From the NCBI GenBank assembly GCA_002319815.1, contig DCFR01000033.1, forward strand, positions 1 to 33,946: DNA of 33,946 nt, written 5' to 3'. Shown in pieces: positions 7,334 to 14,509 of the stretch; the first letter of the stretch is position 1; each line of letters starts with the position of its first letter. Under the pieces are notes generated by a model. It was given only the letters and a program-made list of their open reading frames with translations, ran no database searches and had not been told where the DNA came from. A program made the position numbers and the translations under genes. The stretch comes from Megamonas sp. UBA1799 (GTDB lineage Bacteria; Bacillota; Negativicutes; Selenomonadales; Selenomonadaceae).

Positions 7334-8383
7334 TTACACGAGTTTCAGCGCAAAAACCGAAAGCACCACCGACGTAATCAGCATAGCAGCTAAAGGACGC
7401 AATGCTTTATCCCGCAATTCCCGCAAATTGACATTGAGCCCCAGCCCGACCATCGCCATCGTCAACAGAAACGATGTGCCGTCGGCAATAAGCTTGTTTA
7501 AAGCCGTTGAAGACTGCAGCGTATCCGCCAGCACATAACTGCCCAAAAGACTCATCCCAAAAAAGCCTAACAGGAACCAGGGTACATCCACTTTCGTCCC
7601 CGCCTTATCTTTCCCCCGGCGATTCATCCAATACATCAGGATCAAACTCAGCGGTATCAGCAAAAATACCCGGCCCAATTTAGCCAGCAGCGCCATGGCC
7701 AGGGCATCCTGTCCCGCCGGCGCGGCAGCCAGCGCCACATGGGCAATCTCATGCAGACTGATGCCGGACCAAATTCCATACTGCACGTTGGTAATATCCA
7801 AAAAAGGCCGTAAAATCGTATAGGCAAGAGAAAAAACCGTACCCACCAACGCCACAATTCCTACACCCATAGCGGTATCATCATCTTTTGATTTCAAAAT
7901 AGGCGATACCGCCGCAATCGCCGCTGCGCCGCATACTCCCGTGCCAATTCCCAGCAATAAGGAAAGGCCCTTATCTGCATGCAGAACATTGGCCAGCAGC
8001 ATCGTCGCCGTAATAGCAAAGACAATGGTCCCCAGATCATATAAAAGCAAGGTCGCTCCCTGATGAAAAATCACATCAACATTCAATTTCAGACCAAACA
8101 AAACAATCGCCAGCCGCAGCAGTTTCTTCGCCGAAATCTGAATACCTGAGCGCAGCGCTTCCGGATAGCCCCATACCTGCCGATAAATCACTGCCAGAAT
8201 AATGGCGCAGGCCAAGGGTCCGACATGATCAAATCCCGGCAATTTCACCATTCCATAGCCCAGACAGGCAATCAGGGCCGTAAACCCAATGCCCAGAACA
8301 TTTGCCGATAAAGCCGACCGTCCTTCCGGTTCTGCCACAACTGCTTCTTCATATTTGTTATCACACAAATCTATCGCCTCCAT
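7334..8383 (-). CDS. YeiH/UPF0324 family putative sulfate/sulfite exporter
   Basis: This 349-residue polytopic membrane protein belongs to the YeiH family (conserved hypothetical 698). Typical features are about ten hydrophobic segments, the LRLAIVLFGLKLNV segment, a GTGVCGAAAIAAVSP signature and a SGISLHEIAHV motif in the middle. Family members are linked to sulfite or sulfate-related export, but direct biochemical proof is limited. It is divergent from a LysR regulator, as E. coli yeiH is from yeiE. The start is ambiguous. ATG 8383 has no clear upstream ribosome site, whereas GGAGG within codons 2-3 would place a TTG start at 8368, eight bases downstream, with loss of five residues. Confidence 0.88.
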   Translation of the reverse strand: MEAIDLCDNKYEEAVVAEPEGRSALSANVLGIGFTALIACLGYGMVKLPGFDHVGPLACAIILAVIYRQVWGYPEALRSGIQISAKKLLRLAIVLFGLKLNVDVIFHQGATLLLYDLGTIVFAITATMLLANVLHADKGLSLLLGIGTGVCGAAAIAAVSPILKSKDDDTAMGVGIVALVGTVFSLAYTILRPFLDITNVQYGIWSGISLHEIAHVALAAAPAGQDALAMALLAKLGRVFLLIPLSLILMYWMNRRGKDKAGTKVDVPWFLLGFFGMSLLGSYVLADTLQSSTALNKLIADGTSFLLTMAMVGLGLNVNLRELRDKALRPLAAMLITSVVLSVFALKLV

Positions 8384-8384
8384 T

Positions 8385-8460
8385 TACTTATACCAGCATA
8401 AAGTAAAGGTTGCAATAAGTAAAATAATTTGTCAAAATAAGTATAATAAGCAAATCTTAT
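8385..8460. promoter_or_regulatory. Putative LysR operator region between YeiH-type gene and its regulator
   Basis: The divergent spacer contains an inverted repeat ATAAG-N5-CTTAT at 8446-8460. Further half-sites are ACTTAT (8385-8390) and ATAAGT (8415-8420 and 8437-8442). Repeated ATAAG half-sites between a LysR gene and its divergent neighbour are the usual architecture for an autoregulating LysR protein. Assignment is by pattern and position only. Confidence 0.5.
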
Positions 8461-8478
8461 CATAAGGAGTTGGAAACC

Positions 8479-9381
8479 GTGGAACAATCTTTACTTGTCT
8501 TTATTACCGTTGCCGAAAAAAAGAATTTTACCCGCGCCGCCGAACAACTATGTATGACCCAGCCTGCCGTCAGCCAGTATATTCATGCGCTGGAGCGAAA
8601 CCTGAAAACGCCGTTATTGGAGCGCAGCAACAAATTTGTCCGACTCAATCCGGCCGGACAAATCGTATACCATTATGCAAAAGAAATGCTGGCTCTTGAT
8701 GAGCGCATGCACGGACTGGTCGGGGATCTGCTGCACACGGCGGAAGGACCGCTGACCGTTGGCGCCAGTTACACCTTCGGCGAATATATTCTTCCCTATG
8801 TGATTTCTTCGCTGCACCAAAAATATCCGCACAAAAACCCCGCCATTAAAATTGGCAACACCAGAGAAATTTTATCGGCAGCGGCCACCCGCCTCATTGA
8901 TATCGGCATCATTGAAGGCGCGGCAGCGCAAGACGGCATCCGTACCATTCCGCTGGCAACCGATCAGATGTATATCGTTTGTTCCCCATCCCATCCGCTG
9001 GCTCAAACGCCGCCGGCGCAAATCGACTTAAACCGCGAGACCTGGATCATTCGCGAAAAAGGCTCGGGAACCCGGGAAGCGACCGAAAAAATGTTTGCCC
9101 AGCAGCAGTTACAACCAACTGACATCATGGAATTTGGCAGCACGCAGATCATCAAAGAATCGGTGGAAGCCGGTCTGGGCATTGCCTTGCTTTCCTTCTG
9201 GGCGATACGCAAGGAAATTGAAGCCCGCCGCTTGTATCGAGTTCCCATCCCTTTTGTTCCCTTTTTGCGAACCTTTTCCATCATCATTCCCGATTCCTGC
9301 TTCCGCACCAAAGCAACAGATCTTTTCCTGCAGGAACTGCAGCACCATCCTATTTTGACCCGAACGGTCTTCCCGTCTTAA
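8479..9381 (+). CDS. LysR family regulator, CysL/YeiE-like
   Basis: This 300-residue LysR regulator has an N-terminal helix-turn-helix (MEQSLLVFITVAEKKNFTRA onward, then MTQPAVSQ) and an effector domain that includes the IREKGSGTREATE segment typical of the CysL/YeiE/CbbR branch. GTG 8479 is chosen over TTG 8470 because AAGGAG at 8464-8469 lies nine bases upstream and the protein then starts like other family members. It is divergent from the YeiH-type exporter, which is probably its target. In E. coli, YeiE controls yeiH in response to sulfite, so a similar sulfur-related role is inferred. Its inducer cannot be read from sequence. Confidence 0.92.
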   Translation: MEQSLLVFITVAEKKNFTRAAEQLCMTQPAVSQYIHALERNLKTPLLERSNKFVRLNPAGQIVYHYAKEMLALDERMHGLVGDLLHTAEGPLTVGASYTFGEYILPYVISSLHQKYPHKNPAIKIGNTREILSAAATRLIDIGIIEGAAAQDGIRTIPLATDQMYIVCSPSHPLAQTPPAQIDLNRETWIIREKGSGTREATEKMFAQQQLQPTDIMEFGSTQIIKESVEAGLGIALLSFWAIRKEIEARRLYRVPIPFVPFLRTFSIIIPDSCFRTKATDLFLQELQHHPILTRTVFPS

Positions 9382-9394
9382 CCGATGACGAAAG

Positions 9395-10234
9395 CTACTT
9401 TTTCAACTCCTCGCTCACCTGCGCATAAACCAGCAACGTAAACACAAACGTTCCGCCCAGCACATTGCCTATGCCGGTCGGCAGCAAAAAGCGCAAGAAA
9501 TAGTCAAGCAAAGTCGCATCTCCCTGCAGCACAGCATAAGCCATTTCACACGAACCAACCACCACATGAGAAAATCCACCCAAAGCGATAAAGTAGGTAA
9601 AGAACACAATCAGGAAAAAGCTGAAACTCCGCGAAACTGGCATCATCCACACCAACGCCGCTATCAGAATACCAGCCGGCACGCCCCGGATGATATTCGC
9701 TGCCGGAACCGTCTGCGCCACATGCAATGCCATATCATGCAGCACTGCGGCCAGATCCGGAGATACCAGCCAGGGATTCGACAAAAACAGCGCCGCCAGG
9801 GTTGTTCCCAGCAAATTAGACAAAAACACCAAGCCCCAAAGCCGCAGCACCCGCAATAATTTTGCCGGTGAAGGTCGCCGGAACAACGGAATGACAGTAG
9901 TGATCGTGTTCTCGGTAAAAAGCTGCATGCGGCCAAGAATAACCATCACAAAACCAGTGGAATATCCCAGGCAGGCAATCAGTTCCGCACCATAAAAATT
10001 CGGCAGATACAGCGTCAATACCGCTTTAAAAAGAAACGAAAAGGAAATAATCAGCCCGGCTGCCAGACCGGAAAATACCAGTGCCCGCCGCAGACGATCC
10101 AGTTCTTCTTCCCCATCCCGCCGGATGATTTCAAACAAAATATGCGGCGACAACCGCTCATGTTCTTCAAGGGAAAGTTCTTCTCCCGCCGGCAGCTGCC
10201 CGTCCGGCCCAAACGCTTGATTTTTCACGTCCAT
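9395..10234 (-). CDS. Formate/nitrite transporter (FNT) family channel, YfdC-like
   Basis: This 279-residue integral membrane protein of the FNT family forms pentameric channels for small monovalent acids such as formate, nitrite or hydrosulfide. A charged N-terminal cytoplasmic extension of about 45 residues, as in the YfdC branch, is followed by six hydrophobic segments. The GFSHVVVGSCEM segment contains the conserved central-pore histidine, and PTGIGNVLGGTFVF near the end is a family signature. Start ATG 10234 has only a weak ribosome site. DUF2905 lies 53 bases upstream on the same strand, so the two may be co-transcribed. Substrate is not assignable from sequence. Confidence 0.88.
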   Translation of the reverse strand: MDVKNQAFGPDGQLPAGEELSLEEHERLSPHILFEIIRRDGEEELDRLRRALVFSGLAAGLIISFSFLFKAVLTLYLPNFYGAELIACLGYSTGFVMVILGRMQLFTENTITTVIPLFRRPSPAKLLRVLRLWGLVFLSNLLGTTLAALFLSNPWLVSPDLAAVLHDMALHVAQTVPAANIIRGVPAGILIAALVWMMPVSRSFSFFLIVFFTYFIALGGFSHVVVGSCEMAYAVLQGDATLLDYFLRFLLPTGIGNVLGGTFVFTLLVYAQVSEELKK

Positions 10235-10287
10235 ACCATTCCAGCCATTACAGGCTGTTTCGCCTCTCTTTCGTCAAAATGCTTTTT

Positions 10288-10509
10288 TTACGAATGAAAA
10301 AACAAGTTTGCCAAAATTGTCAGCACAACGCTGAGCACAATACAAGTCATTAAAGGAAAATCAACGGACGTATGTTCTCCCTGCCAATGAAAATCGCCCG
10401 GCAAATGCCCCAACGGAAAAATACCGCTGCAAAAATGCAGCAGCGCGCCGATAATAACCAACGCCAGCCCCAGATAGAAAATCGTCTTTCCAATATCATG
10501 AAACTCCAT
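10288..10509 (-). CDS. DUF2905 family small membrane protein
   Basis: A 73-residue protein has two hydrophobic segments (about 10-28 and 48-68) around a short loop containing PLGHLPGDFHWQGE. The loop GxLPGDxxxxGxxxxxxFP pattern is the hallmark of DUF2905. Its function is unknown. ATG 10509 is preferred over an in-frame codon at 10533 because GAGGGTGAG lies just before it and the length then fits the family. A TATAAT on the minus strand at 10532-10537 would be a -10 element only about 20 bases upstream. Confidence 0.85.
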   Translation of the reverse strand: MEFHDIGKTIFYLGLALVIIGALLHFCSGIFPLGHLPGDFHWQGEHTSVDFPLMTCIVLSVVLTILANLFFHS

Positions 10510-10655
10510 GTACTCACCCTCTGTTGCTTTCATTATAACGAACTCTAACGGGAAAAGAAACTCCGGTCTGCGCTCATATCAGCGAAATTTTCCAAGCTGT
10601 TCCAAAAAATACACGCCGCCGACCACGACATTCTTAGCGCCGCTGTTAGTTGAAA

Positions 10656-10964
10656 CTATTTTCGCTGCATACACTCTAAAAAAAATTGCAGGGCCCGTCT
10701 TTGTTCCGGCGAACAGGCGCGAATTATCTGCAGCAAAGGCGCTAATTCAGCATCCACCGCCACAACATCAGAAGATGAAAAAAACTCTCCCAGCGTATAC
10801 CCCAAAGCGGCGACAATACGCTCTAATGTGTCAAAAGCCGGCTGCTGCCGTCCGCTTTCAATACGGCTTAAATTCGCTTGGGAAACATTACATAGCCGGG
10901 ATAAAGTATTCATACTGATTTTTTGTTTTTCTCTGATTTCTTTGATTTTTATGCCTATATTCAC
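10656..10964 (-). CDS. XRE family helix-turn-helix regulator
   Basis: A 102-residue protein has an N-terminal XRE/Cro-type helix-turn-helix: IGIKIKEIREKQKISMNTLS followed by NVSQANLSRIESGRQQPA (about residues 3-55). A short C-terminal region (PEQRRALQFFLECM) may mediate dimerisation. GTG 10964 is preferred because AAAGG lies just upstream and the family fold begins there; AAAGGAG is also present slightly further up. It is divergent from a second small XRE gene, and the spacer contains tandem palindromes. It may be a SinR-like or housekeeping repressor; the target is unknown. Confidence 0.85.
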   Translation of the reverse strand: MNIGIKIKEIREKQKISMNTLSRLCNVSQANLSRIESGRQQPAFDTLERIVAALGYTLGEFFSSSDVVAVDAELAPLLQIIRACSPEQRRALQFFLECMQRK

Positions 10965-11046
10965 AATACCTTTCGCTCCTTTGTTATATGCATTCGTATA
11001 ACTAGTGTAGCATAAAAATTTTTGCAATCTTATATACTTTTATGTA

Positions 11047-11090
11047 TTGACTTTAATCCCTAAAAGTATAATATTATACATAGATCTATG
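11047..11090. promoter_or_regulatory. Tandem palindromes in the divergent XRE promoter region
   Basis: Two abutting perfect palindromes, GTATAATATTATAC (11066-11079) and CATAGATCTATG (11079-11090), follow a TTGACT (11047-11052) that could be a -35 box. The first palindrome would overlap the -10 region of the plus-strand XRE gene, so a bound repressor would block transcription. A further ACTTTTA/TAAAAGT inverted pair flanks the -35 region. Operator assignment is inferred from symmetry and position. Confidence 0.5.
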
Positions 11091-11105
11091 TAGGGAGGTG
11101 TACCT

Positions 11106-11303
11106 ATGGCTGCATTCGGCGAGCAATTAGTCCTGCTGCGCAAACAAAAAAATCTGTCGCAGAATCGTCTGGCGCATATAGCAAAAGTCCCACAGTCTGC
11201 CATTAGTGAAATAGAATCCGGCAAACGCAAAAATCCCGGTATTCTTTATTTACAAAAACTGGCCGCCGCACTTAATACGGATATTTCTGAACTGATAAAA
11301 TAA
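11106..11303 (+). CDS. Small XRE family helix-turn-helix protein
   Basis: A 65-residue protein is almost entirely one Cro/C1-type helix-turn-helix: LRKQKNLSQNRLAHIAKVPQ then SAISEIESGKRKNP, with a final helix LQKLAAALNTDISELI. GGGAGG at about 11093-11098 sets the ATG start at 11106. It is divergent from the larger XRE gene and faces the palindrome pair. Single-domain regulators like this often control their own promoter or a neighbouring mobile or toxin unit. No such unit is clearly intact here. Confidence 0.88.
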   Translation: MAAFGEQLVLLRKQKNLSQNRLAHIAKVPQSAISEIESGKRKNPGILYLQKLAAALNTDISELIK

Positions 11304-11611
11304 CGACGTATTATCGGAAACAATCGGTCGGTCCCTACATAAAGAAAACTATACGGCTTAGATGCAACCACATGAAAAAACGGCAACAAAATAGGCCGCT
11401 TATTGAACAGCGACCAGAACGAGCAGCAGAACATGTTGCCAAAAATTATCACAAACATAAACGAATAAATAGCTGCCATTCGCCATCAAATCTTTAGCGG
11501 CTGAATCCTCAGCGCAGCAATATATAATAAAGCAGGCGTCCACCAGTGTGAATGCCTGCTTTATTATATTCCAGCCGGGCTCATCGCCAACGACAGCCCC
11601 GGCCACAAAAT
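11304..11611. other. Gene-poor interval between XRE gene and ABC transporter operon
   Basis: About 300 bases with no convincing gene. The minus strand can encode a short hydrophobic peptide from ATG 11479 (MAAIYSFMFVIIFGNMFCCS and onward) or, in another frame, from ATG 11486. Neither has a clear ribosome binding site. The pattern faintly recalls small holin-like toxins, but it runs into the end of the XRE gene. A strong bidirectional terminator occupies 11522-11569. Confidence 0.4.
11522..11569. terminator. Bidirectional terminator between XRE gene and ABC operon
   Basis: A perfect 16-bp inverted repeat (arms 11522-11537 and 11554-11569, 16-base loop) has a GCAGGC/GCCTGC core and an A/T-rich base. 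It lies between convergent genes and would end the ABC transporter operon on the minus strand. Confidence 0.85.
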
Positions 11612-12412
11612 TCATCCATTGTTTTTCCGCCGCCAGGGAACCAGCCGCTGTTCCAGCCGCTGAAGCCCCAGCGTAAAGACCAGTCCCAGCAGCGACAACA
11701 CGATCACGCCGGCCATCAAGCGCTCCGTAATCATAAGATCGCCATAATGAAGAATCAACGCGCCAATACCCTGCTCCGCAGCAATCATTTCTGCCGCCAC
11801 CAGCAGCAGCAGCGCTGTTCCCGCCGCAATGCGAAACCCGGCAAAAATCGTTGGCAGTGCACCGGGCAAAACGACATGTTTCATCGTAAACCACCAATTT
11901 GCTTTAAAACTTACCGCCACCTTAATCAAAAGCGTATCCACATTTTTAACCCCGGAATATGTATTCATCGCAATCGGGAAAAAAACGCCTAAAGCAATAA
12001 TTGTCACTTTGGAAAGTTCGCCAATCCCCAACCAAAGAATGAATAACGGCAACAAAGCAATCTTTGGTATAGGATACAGCGCATTGACCAGCGGCGTAAC
12101 CATACGATCCGCCAAAGCAGATGTCCCGGTAACCAGCCCGACTGCCAGTCCGAAAATACCGCCGAGCAAAAAGCCCATCACGATCCGATATAAACTAGCC
12201 AACAGACTGCGCCCGATTTCACCATCGGCAAACATAGCCCCCAGAGCCGCCAGAATCCGAGTAGGCGCCGGCAAAAAAAGCGGTGAGATCAAACCCGCCC
12301 GACAGATTCCCTCCCAAAGCAGCAGCAAGAAACCGACCGACGCCACAGAAACCAGCGCCGGATATTGCCGCTGCCAGGATTGCATTTTATTTTTTACCGG
12401 ATATTCAGCCAT
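11612..12412 (-). CDS. ABC transporter permease, SsuC/TauC-like
   Basis: This 266-residue membrane component of a nitrate/sulfonate/taurine-type (NitT/TauT) uptake system has about six hydrophobic segments. The permease coupling loop (GALPTIFAGFRIAAGTALLL, with the conserved G and R) contacts the ATPase. ATG 12412 is chosen because AGGAGGTGG lies just upstream and the coding region overlaps the ATPase gene by 8 bases, which indicates translational coupling. It is the last gene of the operon binding protein-ATPase-permease and is followed by a strong terminator. The substrate is not determinable. Confidence 0.92.
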   Translation of the reverse strand: MAEYPVKNKMQSWQRQYPALVSVASVGFLLLLWEGICRAGLISPLFLPAPTRILAALGAMFADGEIGRSLLASLYRIVMGFLLGGIFGLAVGLVTGTSALADRMVTPLVNALYPIPKIALLPLFILWLGIGELSKVTIIALGVFFPIAMNTYSGVKNVDTLLIKVAVSFKANWWFTMKHVVLPGALPTIFAGFRIAAGTALLLLVAAEMIAAEQGIGALILHYGDLMITERLMAGVIVLSLLGLVFTLGLQRLEQRLVPWRRKNNG

Positions 12413-13196
12413 TTTCGGCCACCTCCTGCAGCGCCGCTCGCGCGTCTTTACTGATATGTTCCCAGATAACACGGACAAAGCCGGCTATCTCGGCGCTGTA
12501 CTCCGGCGCTTCGCGCTCCGACCGTGGAATGGGAATGGTAAGAATCTGGCGAATTTTGCCCGGACGCCGCGAAAGCAGCACCACCCGATCGGCCAGCATC
12601 ACTGCCTCCTGAATATTATGCGTCACATAAAGCGTTGTCAAACGTGTCTTTTCCCAAAGGGCCACCAATTCTTCCTGCATGATCATGCGCGTCTGTGCAT
12701 CAAGCGCCGAAAAAGGCTCATCCATCAGCAGCAGATCAGGGCTCACGACCAAGGCCCGGGCAATGCCGACACGCTGGCGCATACCACCGGAAAGCTGGTG
12801 TGGATAGGCTTTTTCAAAACCAGTGAGTCCGACCAGCCCCACATAATGAGCAATTCGTTCTGCCCATTCTTTTTTTGGCAGCCCCCGCCCCGCTTCCAAC
12901 CCGAACGCAATATTTTCGTAAACATTGCGCCAAGGCATAAGCCCGGTATCCTGAAAAACGATCGAACTGACCGGTTCGCGGCCAGCCTCCGCCCCAGTAA
13001 AAACAACGCTTCCGCGAGCAGGAGAAAGCAGCCCGGCACAAATATTAAGCAATGTAGACTTGCCGCAGCCAGAAGGACCTACCAGCGCCACAAACTCTTC
13101 TTCCTGCAGCGTCAGATTAATATCTTCCAGCACCGGCAAAACTTTTCCCCGGTTGTCAATAAAGGATTTATGAACATCTTTGATTTCCAGTTTCAT
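12405..13196 (-). CDS. ABC transporter ATP-binding protein, SsuB/TauB-like
   Basis: This 263-residue nucleotide-binding subunit has the complete set of motifs: Walker A GPSGCGKST (about 39-47), Q-loop FQDTGLMPW, ABC signature LSGGMRQR, Walker B LLLMDEPFSALD, and the switch histidine in YVTHN. It powers uptake through the permease encoded 8 bases into its 3' end. AAGGA just upstream of ATG 13196 is a reasonable ribosome site. The sequence resembles the NitT/TauT class (sulfonate, taurine, nitrate, aromatic or thiamine-precursor transporters). Confidence 0.95.
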   Translation of the reverse strand: MKLEIKDVHKSFIDNRGKVLPVLEDINLTLQEEEFVALVGPSGCGKSTLLNICAGLLSPARGSVVFTGAEAGREPVSSIVFQDTGLMPWRNVYENIAFGLEAGRGLPKKEWAERIAHYVGLVGLTGFEKAYPHQLSGGMRQRVGIARALVVSPDLLLMDEPFSALDAQTRMIMQEELVALWEKTRLTTLYVTHNIQEAVMLADRVVLLSRRPGKIRQILTIPIPRSEREAPEYSAEIAGFVRVIWEHISKDARAALQEVAENG

Positions 13197-13220
13197 ACTT
13201 GGCTTCCTTTAACTCATCAT

Positions 13221-14240
13221 TTATTTTTTCATAGCTTCTTCAAGAAAGTGGGTATTGACGATGGTCTTTGCATCCAGCGCGCCTTCCATCATACCGTGCG
13301 CTGCATACCAGTCAATCTGCGTCTGAATATCACTGGCCAGCAGTTTTCCATCCGGATCAATATACGGCAATCCCGCTTTGATATCTTCTTCCGGCGTATT
13401 TACATACTTGGCAATGATTTTTACCACCTCATCCAACCGCGCCGGATCTTTTTTCTCAATCGCCGCTTCATAATAATAACGGCAGGCTTTATTATAGGCT
13501 CTCATAAAACGCACAGCCGCATCTTCATTGTTAGCGAATTCCGGCGAATAAAAAATAGCCGAAGTCTGATAGGGCATGATTTCACTGACCTGCGTGACCA
13601 GTTTGCCATAGCCTTCCATCTGCACCTTGCTGATATTTGGTTCATTAAGAATGCAGGCGTCAATCTGACCGCTCTGCAGCGCCGCCATAACTGCTGATAG
13701 TTTCCCCAATGGAACCAGCGTTATATCATCAAGAGAAAGGCCTTTTGCTTCCAGCATGCGGCCCAGCATATAATGGAAAGTAGATCCTTTCTGCGTAATG
13801 CCCACGCGCTTTCCTTTCAAAGCCTCAATGTTTTTTAAGCCGCCTTCATACTCTGCAGTCGAAGCCAAAAGCGCTGATGACGAAAATCCTTTTTCTTCCC
13901 GCCCTTTATCGGCAACAATAAACAATTTCTGTCCCTTGGCCGCCATATTATAAAGACCGGCGGTAATTCCGGTAGCGCCTACATTGACTTGGGACGATGC
14001 GGTGGCCACGGCAATCGGCTGCGCAGCGTCAAACCACTGCGGCTCGATTTCAATGCCCTCTGCAGCGAAATAACCTTTATCCATCGCAATAAAAAGCGGT
14101 GCGCTGCTGGTCAGCCGAAGCATGGCCAACGATACTTTCACTGCGCCCTTAGCAGAACCGGCAGAATCGTTGCCGCTGCTGCAGCCGCCGACCCCTGCCG
14201 CCAGACATACCAACAGCAAAAGGCTGATGATTTTTTTCAT
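13221..14240 (-). CDS. ABC transporter substrate-binding lipoprotein, SsuA/NMT1-like
   Basis: This 339-residue solute-binding protein starts with a lipoprotein signal peptide (MKKIISLLLLVCLAAGVGGC; lipid-modified Cys20), so it would be membrane-anchored outside the cytoplasmic membrane. The mature part has the NMT1/SsuA fold: a SSAPLFIAMDKGYFAAEGI segment, then GKRVGITQKGS and the QSGQIDACILNEP stretch typical of nitrate/sulfonate/taurine binding proteins. ATG 14240 is preferred over an upstream in-frame start because GAAAGGGG lies 9-15 bases before it. It is the first gene of the operon. The ligand is unknown; aliphatic sulfonates are one option. Confidence 0.93.
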   Translation of the reverse strand: MKKIISLLLLVCLAAGVGGCSSGNDSAGSAKGAVKVSLAMLRLTSSAPLFIAMDKGYFAAEGIEIEPQWFDAAQPIAVATASSQVNVGATGITAGLYNMAAKGQKLFIVADKGREEKGFSSSALLASTAEYEGGLKNIEALKGKRVGITQKGSTFHYMLGRMLEAKGLSLDDITLVPLGKLSAVMAALQSGQIDACILNEPNISKVQMEGYGKLVTQVSEIMPYQTSAIFYSPEFANNEDAAVRFMRAYNKACRYYYEAAIEKKDPARLDEVVKIIAKYVNTPEEDIKAGLPYIDPDGKLLASDIQTQIDWYAAHGMMEGALDAKTIVNTHFLEEAMKK

Positions 14241-14386
14241 ATTGATTATACCCCTTTCCGGTAACACCATACTATACGAAAGTTATTTTACACTAAAATG
14301 CTTTATATTGCACGAATTTTATCCAAAAATACACGGACTCTTTTCTATTTTTTCATTTTGTCCATTCATAGAAGATAAGTATCTAA

Positions 14387-14426
14387 AAGAAAAAGCCGAC
14401 ATTCTTTTTAACAAGAAGCATCGGCT
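14387..14426 (-). terminator. Rho-independent terminator after the radical SAM gene
   Basis: On the minus strand, AGCCGA and TCGGCT (14421-14426 and 14394-14399) enclose a second TTCTT/AAGAA stem and are followed by TTTTTCTTTT. This is a typical intrinsic terminator about 85 bases after the radical SAM stop codon and before the ABC operon. It is part of a set of alternative pairings with the hairpin at 14446-14479. Confidence 0.75.
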
Positions 14427-14445
14427 AAAAATGTATAAAAGCAAG

Positions 14446-14479
14446 TCCGCGTCATCGGAATGCTTAGCCGATGCGCGGA
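14446..14479 (-). other. Hairpin upstream of the terminator, able to form a competing structure
   Basis: A 12-bp stem with a single bulged T (TCCGCG-T-CATCGG at 14446-14458, CCGATGCGCGGA at 14468-14479). One arm contains an 11-base segment (14464-14474) exactly complementary to a segment in the first arm of the downstream terminator (14418-14428). The two structures are therefore mutually exclusive with a third pairing. Confidence 0.6.
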
Positions 14480-14509
14480 TATTTATGACAACATTTCCGG
14501 GGAATTAGC

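Noticed and set aside
11829..13697. 622-codon open frame on the plus strand
   Set aside because: It lies antisense across the permease, ATPase and binding-protein genes, whose motifs are clear. Its product is His/Arg/Gln-rich low-complexity sequence with no family resemblance.
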